64,000 nt of DNA, from the NCBI RefSeq assembly GCF_900113645.1, contig NZ_FOQC01000004.1, positions 53,494 through 117,493 of the forward strand, written 5' to 3'. Position numbers and translations under genes: made by a program. Positions 57,492-64,000 of this stretch are shown here, one piece after another (positions within the stretch are counted from its first letter, which is position 1; the number at the start of each line of letters is the position of its first letter). The notes beneath the pieces were generated by a model. That model was not told the DNA's origin, did no database searches, and was given only the letters and a program-made list of their open reading frames with translations. The stretch is from Trichococcus flocculiformis. Its GTDB lineage: Bacteria; Bacillota; Bacilli; Lactobacillales; Aerococcaceae.

Positions 57492-57902
57492 ATGTCAAAT
57501 GAGTTACGCAGAAGCAACAGTTTCTTCGACTTGCTGTCGGACACCGGTTCGCTGTTCCAAAATCGTTTCTTCCAGGAAATAAAAATGGATGTCCACGAAA
57601 CCGAGGATAACTACCAAGTGACCGCCGATCTGCCAGGCTATGCCAAAGAGGATATCACTGTGGATTATGAAAACGACATTCTCTCCATTTCAGCCACACG
57701 CAAATCGGAAAAAGTCGACAAAGATGAAAAAGGCCAAATCATCCGCCAAGAACGTTCTTCGGGTTCCGTCCACAGGGAAATTTATCTGAAAGGCATCAAC
57801 GAAGAAGGCATAACCGCTACTCTGACAGAAGGCGTTTTGAACTTGGTGCTTCCGAAGAAAGAACCTACTATACCTTCCAAACGCAAAATTGAAATATTCT
57901 GA
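57492..57902 (+). CDS. hsp20: small heat-shock protein, Hsp20 family
   Basis: A 136-residue alpha-crystallin-domain chaperone that holds unfolding proteins. The core begins IKMDVHETEDNYQVTADLPG near residue 32 and ends at GVLNLVLPKKE, with a short C-terminal tail carrying the anchoring I/L-x-I/V equivalent (TIPSKRKIEIF). A GAAAGGGG ribosome binding site precedes the ATG. I see neither CIRCE nor CtsR boxes upstream. Confidence 0.94.
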   Translation: MSNELRRSNSFFDLLSDTGSLFQNRFFQEIKMDVHETEDNYQVTADLPGYAKEDITVDYENDILSISATRKSEKVDKDEKGQIIRQERSSGSVHREIYLKGINEEGITATLTEGVLNLVLPKKEPTIPSKRKIEIF

Positions 57903-57915
57903 TAATTAAGGAAAA

Positions 57916-57957
57916 GACCGAGCAAACCGCCTTTTTGGCTTGCTCGGTTATTTTTTT
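57916..57957 (+). terminator. terminator after hsp20
   Basis: CCGAGCAAACC pairs with GGCTTGCTCGG around an 8-nt loop, followed by TTATTTTTTT. Confidence 0.9.
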
Positions 57958-57980
57958 GCATCACAATTATAAACTTTTTC

Positions 57981-58009
57981 TTGAACAATTCTTTATTGAG
58001 CGATAAAAT
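57981..58009 (+). promoter_or_regulatory. promoter of the rrf2-yhgE unit
   Basis: TTGAAC (57981-57986), a 17-nt spacer and TAAAAT (58004-58009), about 40 nt before the Rrf2 start. Confidence 0.8.
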
Positions 58010-58048
58010 ACATCCATGGATGAAATACATCTACGAAAGAAGGCGAAA

Positions 58049-58528
58049 ATGATGAAAATGAAAAGCGGCGTGGAACAAGCCATTTGCATACTGATCATGT
58101 TAGCGACTCAAATCGATAGACGCCCGATCAAGAGCGCTATCCTAAGCAGGCGTCTGTCAGTTTCCGATTCCTATCTCAAGAAAGTGATGCGCTCCCTTGT
58201 CGTTTCAGGCTTAGTCGATTCAGAGTCAGGCAAAGATGGCGGATTCCGATTGAACCGGATGCCGGAAGAAATCACAATGCTGCATATCTATGAAGCAATC
58301 GAAGGAACCCACAGCTTTGTCCGCCCCACCAATCTGGCCGAAAAGGTGTTCTTGCGAGCGGATAAAATCAAGAACAAAAAGAAGGAAGTCCTCTCAGTAT
58401 TCTTCGATGCAGAGCAGCAATTCAAAGCCCGCTTGCAGAAATACACACTTGATTCCCTCTTGGTCGAAGGATCGGACAGGGTCGAAAACGTAGATTGGGA
58501 AGCCATCGTCCTGTCTGCAGAAATTTAA
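58049..58528 (+). CDS. Rrf2 family transcriptional regulator without Fe-S cysteines
   Basis: A 159-residue winged-helix regulator of the Rrf2 family. The DNA-binding part has GVEQAICILIMLA, ILSRRLSVSDSYLKKVMRSLV and the wing SGKDGGFRLNR. The three Cys that hold an Fe-S cluster in IscR or NsrR are absent (the only Cys is in helix 1), so it senses something else. GAAAGAAGG lies 5-8 nt before ATGs at 58049 and 58052. It is followed 19 nt later by the YhgE/Pip gene, which is its likely target. Confidence 0.9.
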   Translation: MMKMKSGVEQAICILIMLATQIDRRPIKSAILSRRLSVSDSYLKKVMRSLVVSGLVDSESGKDGGFRLNRMPEEITMLHIYEAIEGTHSFVRPTNLAEKVFLRADKIKNKKKEVLSVFFDAEQQFKARLQKYTLDSLLVEGSDRVENVDWEAIVLSAEI

Positions 58529-58547
58529 ATGAAGGAAGTGCACGATC

Positions 58548-61187
58548 TTGTTGAAGCAAGAATGGAAATCTGTTTTAAAATCGAAAAAAATGTTAATCAT
58601 TCTGTTCGGGATCAGCCTGATCCCTTCCCTTTACACCGTCCTCTTTCTCAGTTCCATGTGGGATCCCTACGGTAAACTGGCCGAACTTCCGGTCGCCGTC
58701 GTGAACCAGGATAAGGCCGTCAACTATAATGAGGAAACTTTGGCGGTAGGCGACTCGCTTGTCGCCGGTTTGGAGGAATCCGATGCCTTGGACTTCGATT
58801 TCGTTTCTCAGGAAGAAGCGGAAGCCGGACTGGCGGATGGCAGCTACTATATGGCGCTCACCATCCCGGAGGACTTCTCGGAAAATGCAACCACCTTGTT
58901 GGATGAAACACCCAAGCGGATGGAATTGACTTACAGCACCAGCGCTGGCAGAAGCTACATTGCCTCCAAACTGACCGCTTCTGCGGCAAACGAAATCAAG
59001 GACACCATCTCCGATGAAGTGACGGCCATCTACGCCGAAACCGTCTTTGACCAGCTGCAGACCGTCGCAGATGGGATGACTGCTGCTGCTGACGGCAGCG
59101 CGCAGCTCAGCGACGGTACAGCCCAGATCAAGGAAGGCAACGAGACCATTACAGCAAACCTCGAAACGCTGGCGGGCAGCACCCTCACCTTCCGTGACGG
59201 AGCAGAGACGCTGGCAGTCGGCTTGCAGACGTATCTGAATGGAGTCGGCCAGTTGGATGCCGGCGCCAAAGCACTGAACGATGGCACCGCCAAGCTGACA
59301 GCCGCCATGCCGGCGTTGGAAACAGGCGTTGGCAAACTGAACGCTGGCGCTTCTGCAACGGCTGCCGGCAGTGCATCGTTGAGTACCGGGCTTTCCAGCT
59401 TGGCCACGAACAGCCTTACGCTTTCGGCAGGCATGGATAGTTTGAACAGCGGCATGGGCCAACTGGCGGATGGCAGTAAAGCTTTGACAGCAGGCTTGGC
59501 TGCACTGAACACGAGTCTCACGAGTGCTGAACAACAGGCAAAACTGGTTGCATTGCAGAGTGGACTCGACCAAATGAAAAACGGTATCGAAACGCTCGAC
59601 AGCCAACTCAAACACTCCAATCTTTCATCGGACTTGGGGACTGTCCTGTCCCAACTGGACGGCCTCTCAGGCACAATTGCGGCAGTCCAAACCGAGCTCA
59701 ACACTATCACGGCCTCGGTGGACCCCGTCAACAATACCGCAGCCATCATGACTGCGATCTCCCAAAGTGGAACCGAATTGACCGCTGAGCAGGAAGCTGC
59801 AGTCAGCCAAGCTGTCTCTGCACAGCTGGCGACCGTCGCAAATGAACAAGCGTACTCTGTCCAATCGATCACTACCAGCCTCAACGGTCTTTCTGGGCTG
59901 AGCGTTATCGATGCTTCTGCCATCGCGCAGCAGGTTGCCGCACTTCAAAGCAGCGTCAGCAACCTATCGACCGGCTATGCCGCTGTCTACGGCGGAGCTA
60001 CAACACTCGTATCGGGATTTGACCAACTCGGAACGACAAGCCAAGCGCTTCTGAGCGGCGCCCAAGCATTGCAGACGGCCATCGGAAGCGCACAAAGCGG
60101 ATCCCAGAAACTCTCAGCCGGCCTGAACCAGCTTACAACCGGTTCCGAACAATTGGCTGCAGGGGGACAGAGCCTGACGGAAGGCAATGCACAAGTAAGC
60201 GCCGGTCTGCACACCCTGAATGAACAGACCGGAACCCTCGCAGCAGGCGCAATGGAACTCCAGAATGGCACACAGGCACTGGCCGACGGAACCATGCAGT
60301 TGGTCGAAAACGGCAACCTGCTGACCGATGGGACCAACCAACTTGCTGACGGTGCTGTAAAAATCAGTGACGGCTCCGCCAGATTAGCGGTTGGGTCGGA
60401 GCAACTCAATACCGGCCTGGTATCTTTGCTCAGCGGCACAGACGAACTCGGTGCCAAACTGCTGGACGGCAGCGCCGCGCTGAATGAAGTCGATGCAAAC
60501 GAAAACACCTACGCAATGATGGTCGAACCGGTCATCGCGAACCAAATCGAAACGGCTCCGGTCGCCAACAACGGCTCCGGCATGGCTCCCTACATGATGT
60601 CCGTCGCCCTCTTCGTCGGCTCCATCAGCCTGAACCTGATGTACGACAGCTTTACGCCGCAGAAATATCCGCGAAACGGCATCAGCTGGTGGGCCAGCAA
60701 AATCTCTGTACTTGCGGCTGTCGGTGTCGGCCAAGCTGTAATCATGGTCGCACTTTTGGTGAAGGTGAATGGTTTAGCGCCGTTGTCGATCGAAAAGACG
60801 CTGTTAGTCACCATTTTGACCGCCTTCGTTTCGGTTTCCATCGTCATGCTCTTCAATCTGCTGTTCGATAAAGTCGGCTCCTTCTTGATGCTGATTTTTC
60901 TCGTCCTGCAGCTATCGGGATCGGGCGGTACTTATCCGATCCAGTTGTCCAACAGTTTCTTTGAAGCCATCCATCCCTATCTACCGATGACGTATTCGAT
61001 CGATGCCTACCGCCAATTGTTCGGCATCGGCGGTAGCATCTCTGTGGATCTGTTCATCCTGTTGGCGATCCTGGTTGTCTTCAATCTGCTGATCATCCTT
61101 TTTTACGCATTCAAGCGGAAACAGTTGCGGCAGGAAGACTTTGAGGTCGACGAAAAATCGTCCATTCTTGAAACCCAAACCACTTAA
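58548..61187 (+). CDS. YhgE/Pip family membrane protein
   Basis: An 879-residue membrane protein. An N-terminal membrane segment (about 15-38) and a conserved extracellular YhgE domain (PVAVVNQDKAVNYNEETLAVG) are followed by a long repeat region (about 170-650) built from LxxGxxxLxxG units such as LADGTMQLVENGNLLTDG. Five or more membrane helices close the C-terminus (about 690-870, ABC-2-like). Relatives include the phage infection protein Pip of Lactococcus and ESX-associated accessory proteins. The start is TTG at 58548, with GGAAG 9 nt upstream. It shares a promoter with the Rrf2 gene. Confidence 0.92.
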   Translation: MLKQEWKSVLKSKKMLIILFGISLIPSLYTVLFLSSMWDPYGKLAELPVAVVNQDKAVNYNEETLAVGDSLVAGLEESDALDFDFVSQEEAEAGLADGSYYMALTIPEDFSENATTLLDETPKRMELTYSTSAGRSYIASKLTASAANEIKDTISDEVTAIYAETVFDQLQTVADGMTAAADGSAQLSDGTAQIKEGNETITANLETLAGSTLTFRDGAETLAVGLQTYLNGVGQLDAGAKALNDGTAKLTAAMPALETGVGKLNAGASATAAGSASLSTGLSSLATNSLTLSAGMDSLNSGMGQLADGSKALTAGLAALNTSLTSAEQQAKLVALQSGLDQMKNGIETLDSQLKHSNLSSDLGTVLSQLDGLSGTIAAVQTELNTITASVDPVNNTAAIMTAISQSGTELTAEQEAAVSQAVSAQLATVANEQAYSVQSITTSLNGLSGLSVIDASAIAQQVAALQSSVSNLSTGYAAVYGGATTLVSGFDQLGTTSQALLSGAQALQTAIGSAQSGSQKLSAGLNQLTTGSEQLAAGGQSLTEGNAQVSAGLHTLNEQTGTLAAGAMELQNGTQALADGTMQLVENGNLLTDGTNQLADGAVKISDGSARLAVGSEQLNTGLVSLLSGTDELGAKLLDGSAALNEVDANENTYAMMVEPVIANQIETAPVANNGSGMAPYMMSVALFVGSISLNLMYDSFTPQKYPRNGISWWASKISVLAAVGVGQAVIMVALLVKVNGLAPLSIEKTLLVTILTAFVSVSIVMLFNLLFDKVGSFLMLIFLVLQLSGSGGTYPIQLSNSFFEAIHPYLPMTYSIDAYRQLFGIGGSISVDLFILLAILVVFNLLIILFYAFKRKQLRQEDFEVDEKSSILETQTT

Positions 61188-61203
61188 AAACGTTAGAAAT
61201 GTC

Positions 61204-61247
61204 AAAACACGCACACCGGTAGAGGCTGTGCGTGTTTTCGTTTTTTA
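61204..61247 (+). terminator. terminator after the YhgE/Pip gene
   Basis: AAAACACGCACA pairs with TGTGCGTGTTTT, then a T-rich tail. Confidence 0.92.
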
Positions 61248-61355
61248 TTTATTTGGTACGTACAGCACAAGTGACGGTGTTGCTCCAGCTGCTACGGTGA
61301 ACGGCCCTCATTGGAGCTGAGAACCGTTTTCTTTTGATTCATCTGAAAGTTTTAA

Positions 61356-61386
61356 TTGACTTAACCTTCACTTTAAGTTGTATGCT
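61356..61386 (+). promoter_or_regulatory. MerR-type promoter with 19-bp spacer
   Basis: TTGACT (61356-61361) and TATGCT (61381-61386) are 19 nt apart. Between them is the dyad CTTAACCTTCACTTTAAG. A lengthened spacer with a central dyad is the hallmark of promoters activated by MerR-family proteins, here in front of the merR gene itself. Confidence 0.8.
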
Positions 61387-61425
61387 TAGTACATGCAGAT
61401 ATTTACCAATCTGGAGGTGAAAAAC

Positions 61426-61779
61426 ATGAATATTTCAGAAGCAGTAGAAAAATCAGGACTGACAGCAGTAACCTTGCGTTATTACGAACGGATCGGCCTG
61501 ATTCCACCTGTGACGCGGGGCAAGGGTGGCGTCCGATTATATACAGAATCCGATCTTGGCTGGATCGATTTCATCAAGTGCATGCGCAATGCCGGTTTGT
61601 CGATTGAATCCTTGATTGAATACACAACCCTGTTCAACAAAGGCCTGGAAACCGTCGCTGCCAGGAAAGAAATCCTGATCGAAGAACAGAAAAAAATGCA
61701 AGAACGTTACAATGAACTAGGAAAAACGTTGGAAACACTGAACAAGAAGATAGAACACTACGAGCAGGACCATACCTAA
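61426..61779 (+). CDS. MerR family transcriptional regulator
   Basis: A 117-residue regulator with the MerR helix-turn-helix and wing (ISEAVEKSGLTAVTLRYYERIGLIPPV, GGVRLYTESDL) and a C-terminal coiled coil (about 80-115). It has no Cys for metals. It resembles the AdhR/NmlR-type sensors of aldehydes by size and layout (inference). The ATG at 61426 follows a strong GGAGGTG. No co-directional target follows, so it may act on its own promoter and elsewhere. Confidence 0.93.
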   Translation: MNISEAVEKSGLTAVTLRYYERIGLIPPVTRGKGGVRLYTESDLGWIDFIKCMRNAGLSIESLIEYTTLFNKGLETVAARKEILIEEQKKMQERYNELGKTLETLNKKIEHYEQDHT

Positions 61780-61866
61780 TCAAAAAAGACAATGGGAACA
61801 GCAGCGCGAACAATCCGCGCACTGGGTACATTAGTTTAGACTGTTTTTGCTGGTATAATGATAAAA

Positions 61867-61907
61867 CCATCCAAGCGGGTAATTCAATATCCCCTTGGAT
61901 GGTTTTC
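61867..61907 (+). terminator. terminator after merR
   Basis: CCATCCAAG pairs with CTTGGATGG, followed by TTTTCATTT. An extended -10-like TGGTATAAT lies only 15 nt upstream of it. Confidence 0.85.
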
Positions 61908-61981
61908 ATTTATTTTTGTAGCATCGGATATATTTATAATTCAATCATCCCTTCTCACATTGAGCGCTAACAACTAGTGAC

Positions 61982-62470
61982 TCAAACCAGTTCCAAATAA
62001 AACGGAACGATATCCATAAAACTACCGTCATCCATTTTGAAGCCTCTTGGAATGATTCCCAACTCTTTGAAGCCCAGCTTTTTATAAAGGCTAATCGCCC
62101 CCTTATTGTTGGCAACAACAGCATTGAACTGCATGATGCGGAAGCCTGATTCTTTTGCCCTCTCCAGCGAATGCATCACAAGTTTTTCTCCGATGTGTTT
62201 CCCCCTTTGATCTGCTTTGACAGCATAAGAAGCGTTCGCAATGTGACCACAACGTCCGATATTATTCGGATGAAGAATATACAAACCAACTATTTCACCA
62301 TCCTCTTCCGCAACACCGGTAAACGTCTGTTCCTCGAAAAAAGCTGCCGCCTTCTTTATTGATAAGCCGTTTTCTTGAGGAAAATACTTCCCTTCCCTTA
62401 CGACATAGTTCCAAATTTTTGTCATTTCCTCCAAATCATTGATACTATATTTCCTGATAACAATACTCAT
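61982..62470 (-). CDS. GNAT family N-acetyltransferase
   Basis: A 162-residue GNAT acetyltransferase. The acetyl-CoA loop is QRGKHIGEKLVMHSL near residue 88, and the C-terminal motif is NKGAISLYKKLGFKELG. The substrate is unknown; it resembles Pat/phosphinothricin-type or peptide acetyltransferases. I chose the ATG at 62470 with AGG 7 nt upstream, giving MSIVIRKYS, which is typical for the family. Confidence 0.92.
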   Translation of the reverse strand: MSIVIRKYSINDLEEMTKIWNYVVREGKYFPQENGLSIKKAAAFFEEQTFTGVAEEDGEIVGLYILHPNNIGRCGHIANASYAVKADQRGKHIGEKLVMHSLERAKESGFRIMQFNAVVANNKGAISLYKKLGFKELGIIPRGFKMDDGSFMDIVPFYLELV

Positions 62471-62543
62471 CACCCTACCTACTTTCGTAAATAAATTCAC
62501 TGGTTATATTATAGCTCAAACTACAATTCTTTATATAAGAAAA

Positions 62544-62853
62544 GCTGAACGGGTTCGTTCAGCCCAGAGTAAGGAAACACTGTGACCTAATCGGTCAAGT
62601 GTATCATGCCTCTAAGCGATTGAAATCGCAAGAGTCATGACAATTTAGGAAATCTGACCTCGCAACGTTCCCTATGGTCACCTTATACTGGGCTCTAAGG
62701 GATGAATCCCTAAGAGTCCCATGCAACTGAGCATCGAAGAGCGCAATATGCTGAGAGACTTCCTGCGTCAGCAGGTTAGTCGAACAGTATCATTGGCTCG
62801 CAGAGACAATGGGTTCCTTGATTAATAATTTCCGAAGGGCTAACCCGTGAAGC
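62544..62853 (+). repeat. structured repeat, copy E (310 nt, expanded)
   Basis: The outer arms are the same as in copy D (GCTGAACGGGTTCGTTCAGC; GGGCTAACCCGTGAAGC), and the apical TGAGCATCGAAGAGCGCAAT is kept. Three insertions enlarge it: about 75 nt after the 5' arm (with GCGATTGAAATCGC and GACC/GGTC hairpins), about 65 nt shared with copy B (AGGGATGAATCCCT), and about 75 nt after the loop. AAGGAA (62571) can pair with TTCCTT (62814) and ACTGT (62579) with ACAGT (62784), so the two flanking insertions seem to extend the same helix. Confidence 0.8.
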
Positions 62854-62945
62854 TGGCCATCATTTTAGGAGGCTGAAAATTTTACAAACTTGCGAAATAC
62901 CCATGGTGATGCACTTTTCACTCTGGAAAATTTTATAAATTCCTA
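62854..62945 (+). repeat. 3' tail of copy E
   Basis: Carries the conserved CATTTTAGGAGGCTGAAAAT ... GGTGATGCACTTTT ... AAATTTTATAAATTCCTA tail seen after copies B to D, with a few changes in the first half. Confidence 0.65.
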
Positions 62946-62951
62946 TATGTC

Positions 62952-62997
62952 AAAAAAATAAGCTTGCAACGATGAAATCATCGTCACAAACTTATTT
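62952..62997 (-). terminator. terminator of the tRNA cluster
   Basis: On the minus strand AATAAG...ACGATGA pairs with TCATCGT...CTTATT, followed by a seven-T run. It lies 6 nt after the tRNA-Leu 3' end. Confidence 0.88.
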
Positions 62998-63003
62998 GTC
63001 TGA

Positions 63004-63087
63004 TACCGGCGGCCGGGGTCGAACCGGCACGCCCTCGCGGGCACTGGATTTTGAGTCCAGCGCGTCTGCCAATTCCGCCACGCCGGC
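63004..63087 (-). tRNA. tRNA-Leu (CAA)
   Basis: 84 nt. Acceptor GCCGGCG pairs with CGCCGGT; the anticodon loop CTCAAAA holds CAA; a long variable arm (GCCCGCGAGGGC) is typical for Leu. No encoded CCA. It is a likely target of TrmL in the same window. Confidence 0.95.
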
Positions 63088-63129
63088 ATGATTATGAAGA
63101 ATGCAATGTTCCATTTTGTTGTTATGGAA

Positions 63130-63200
63130 AGGCGGTAACCGGATTTGAACCGGTGATAGAGGTTTTGCAGACCTGTGCCTTACCACTTGGCTATACCGCC
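63130..63200 (-). tRNA. tRNA-Cys (GCA)
   Basis: 71 nt. Acceptor GGCGGTA/TACCGCC, anticodon loop CTGCAAA with GCA, discriminator U as expected for Cys. No encoded CCA. Confidence 0.95.
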
Positions 63201-63232
63201 GAGATGTTGCTATTTGAAAATGTTTGAAAAAA

Positions 63233-63304
63233 CTGGGCTAGCTGGATTCGAACCAACGAATGACAGAGTCAAAGTCTGTTGCCTTACCGCTTGGCGATAG
63301 CCCA
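63233..63304 (-). tRNA. tRNA-Gln (UUG)
   Basis: 72 nt. Acceptor TGGGCTA/TAGCCCA, anticodon loop CTTTGAC with TTG. No encoded CCA. Confidence 0.95.
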
Positions 63305-63311
63305 ATAAAGA

Positions 63312-63386
63312 GGGCGACCGATGGGAATTGAACCCACGAATGCCGGATCCACAAACCGGTGCGTTAACCACTTCGCCACGATCGCC
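63312..63386 (-). tRNA. tRNA-His (GUG)
   Basis: 75 nt. Acceptor GGCGATC/GGTCGCC, anticodon GTG, discriminator C. The base before G1 is T, so the extra G at -1 is not encoded at that exact place by my boundaries. A QueG substrate (GUN anticodon). No encoded CCA. Confidence 0.94.
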
Positions 63387-63404
63387 ATGATATTAACTTA
63401 AAAA

Positions 63405-63475
63405 CAGGGGTAGTAGGAATTGAACCCACACTGACGGTTTTGGAGACCGTAGTTCTACCTTTAAACTATACCCCT
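63405..63475 (-). tRNA. tRNA-Trp (CCA)
   Basis: 71 nt. Acceptor AGGGGTA/TACCCCT, anticodon loop CTCCAAA with CCA, discriminator G. Substrate of TrpS at 9232. No encoded 3' CCA. Confidence 0.95.
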
Positions 63476-63500
63476 ATATTAATAATTTGATCCAAAAAAA

Positions 63501-63581
63501 TGGAGGGAGGCAGATTCGAACTGCCGAACCCGAAAGAGCGGATTTACAGTCCGCCGCGTTTAGCCACTTCGCTATCCCTCC
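63501..63581 (-). tRNA. tRNA-Tyr (GUA)
   Basis: 81 nt with a long variable arm. Acceptor GGAGGGA/TCCCTCC, anticodon loop CTGTAAA with GTA. A queuosine-type anticodon. No encoded CCA. Confidence 0.95.
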
Positions 63582-63595
63582 ATCATATAAAAAAA

Positions 63596-63668
63596 TGGTC
63601 CGAGACGGATTCGAACCGCCGACACCTTGAGCTTCAATCAAGTGCTCTACCAACTGAGCTATCAGACC
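63596..63668 (-). tRNA. tRNA-Phe (GAA)
   Basis: 73 nt. Acceptor GGTCTGA/TCGGACC, anticodon loop TTGAAGC with GAA. Last tRNA before the inserted repeat F. No encoded CCA. Confidence 0.95.
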
Positions 63669-63683
63669 AGAATATTAAGAAAA

Positions 63684-63795
63684 GCAGAACGGGTTCGTTC
63701 AGACCTGAAAGAATTTTAGGAAATCGTTCCGTATGAGCATCGTAGAGCGCAATAGGTACGATTTATCTAAATTCCGAAGGGCTAACCCGTGAAGC
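63684..63795 (+). repeat. structured repeat, copy F (112 nt), inside the tRNA cluster
   Basis: Same length and design as copies A, C and D. The middle stem is changed on both sides: GAATTTTAG with CTAAATTC in place of GAAATTTAG with CTAATTTC. The inner stem reads AATCGTTCC with GGTACGATT (one mismatch). Apical GAGCATCGTAGAGCGCAAT conserved. The tail is missing. It lies between tRNA-Phe and tRNA-Asp, a 172-nt gap where the other tRNAs are 2-42 nt apart. Confidence 0.87.
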
Positions 63796-63840
63796 TAGAC
63801 ATCTTGTAAGAAGTATAGCACACTTTCCAGAAAGTAAAAA

Positions 63841-63913
63841 CGGCTCCGACGGGATTTGAACCCGCGATCTCCTGCGTGACAGGCAGGCATGTTGACCCCT
63901 ACACCACGGAACC
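63841..63913 (-). tRNA. tRNA-Asp (GUC)
   Basis: 73 nt. Acceptor GGTTCCG/CGGAGCC, anticodon loop CTGTCAC with GTC, discriminator G. A queuosine-type anticodon. No encoded CCA. Confidence 0.95.
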
Positions 63914-63915
63914 AA

Positions 63916-63988
63916 TGGAGGTTGACGGGATCGAACCGCCGACATCCTGCTTGTAAGGCAGACGCTCTCCCAGCTGAGCTAAACCTCC
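63916..63988 (-). tRNA. tRNA-Val (UAC)
   Basis: 73 nt. Acceptor GGAGGTT/AACCTCC, anticodon loop TTACAAG with TAC. It is only 2 nt upstream of tRNA-Asp. No encoded CCA. The cluster may continue past the right edge. Confidence 0.95.
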
Positions 63989-64000
63989 AGGGATTGAAAA

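Noticed and set aside
59030..59923. Minus-strand frames of about 300 codons under the YhgE/Pip gene
   Set aside because: Caused by the repeated Gly/Ala/Thr/Ser codons of the repeat region. No ribosome binding site.
62544..62945. Repeat E as an insertion sequence or group II intron remnant
   Set aside because: There is no transposase or reverse-transcriptase coding capacity, and the core is the same as in the 112-nt copies.
63500..63736. 78-codon plus-strand frame (and a minus-strand frame at 63763-63945)
   Set aside because: They read through tRNA genes and repeat F; not proteins.

Overview
This is a chromosomal window from a low- to mid-GC Firmicute of the lactic-acid-bacteria lineage. The gene order follows the Bacillus subtilis chromosome block by block: trpS-spx-mecA-coiA-pepF-yjbH-yjbK-relQ-nadK; infC-rpmI-rplT-ysdC; thrS-dnaI-dnaB-nrdR; coaE-mutM-polA; murC-ytpR-ytpP-ytoP; trmB-ytmP; ecsB-ecsA-hit; prsA/yhaM-yhaN-yhaO. 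Protein sequences look closest to Carnobacteriaceae; Trichococcus is my guess for the genus, by inference only. There are no rRNA genes, prophages, transposases, CRISPR arrays or plasmid functions. Most genes are on the minus strand.

Layout. 1-10 kb: a cut-off dehydrogenase, NAD kinase, a small alarmone synthetase, then the Spx/MecA/CoiA/PepF/SpxH proteostasis and competence block, and trpS. 10-20 kb: lipoate ligase, an MBL-fold hydrolase, an orphan HemY-like oxidase, an M42 peptidase, the IF3/L35/L20 operon with its leader, a folate operon (folE-folP-folB-folK) and an M20 amidohydrolase. 20-30 kb: thrS under a T-box, primosome genes, nrdR, coaE, mutM, polA. 30-37 kb: murC, a possible remnant of an SftA-type translocase gene, ytpR, thioredoxin, a second M42 peptidase, trmB and a kinase-like protein. 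37-48 kb: EcsAB, HIT, MarR, PrsA foldase and the YhaMNO nuclease group. 48-62 kb: a class A PBP, a CNNM/CorC protein with a long leader, a phosphohexomutase, tRNA/rRNA modification enzymes, Hsp20, an Rrf2/YhgE pair, MerR and GNAT. 62-64 kb: nine tRNA genes on the minus strand.

The coding content is ordinary housekeeping. The most unusual feature is a dispersed structured repeat that I do not recognise as a named family. Six copies lie at 10234, 37248, 47603, 52532, 62544 and 63684, with a few fragments elsewhere. Four copies are exactly 112 nt. Two (B and E) are expanded by inserted hairpins. All six have the same orientation, and all lie just downstream of a minus-strand gene. Three helices are kept by paired base changes while the apical loop sequence stays constant. 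The 5' arm can instead fold into its own hairpin, followed on the minus strand by TTTTC, like an intrinsic terminator. That hairpin is mutually exclusive with the long-range outer stem, so the element looks like a mobile terminator/antiterminator module.

Other points worth attention are: a second large hairpin repeat at 48387; an attenuator-like leader before queG; a long leader before the CNNM gene with a perfect Shine-Dalgarno but no canonical start at the right distance; an AUA start for infC; and protein families that have lost key residues (SpxH, the MaoC-like protein).
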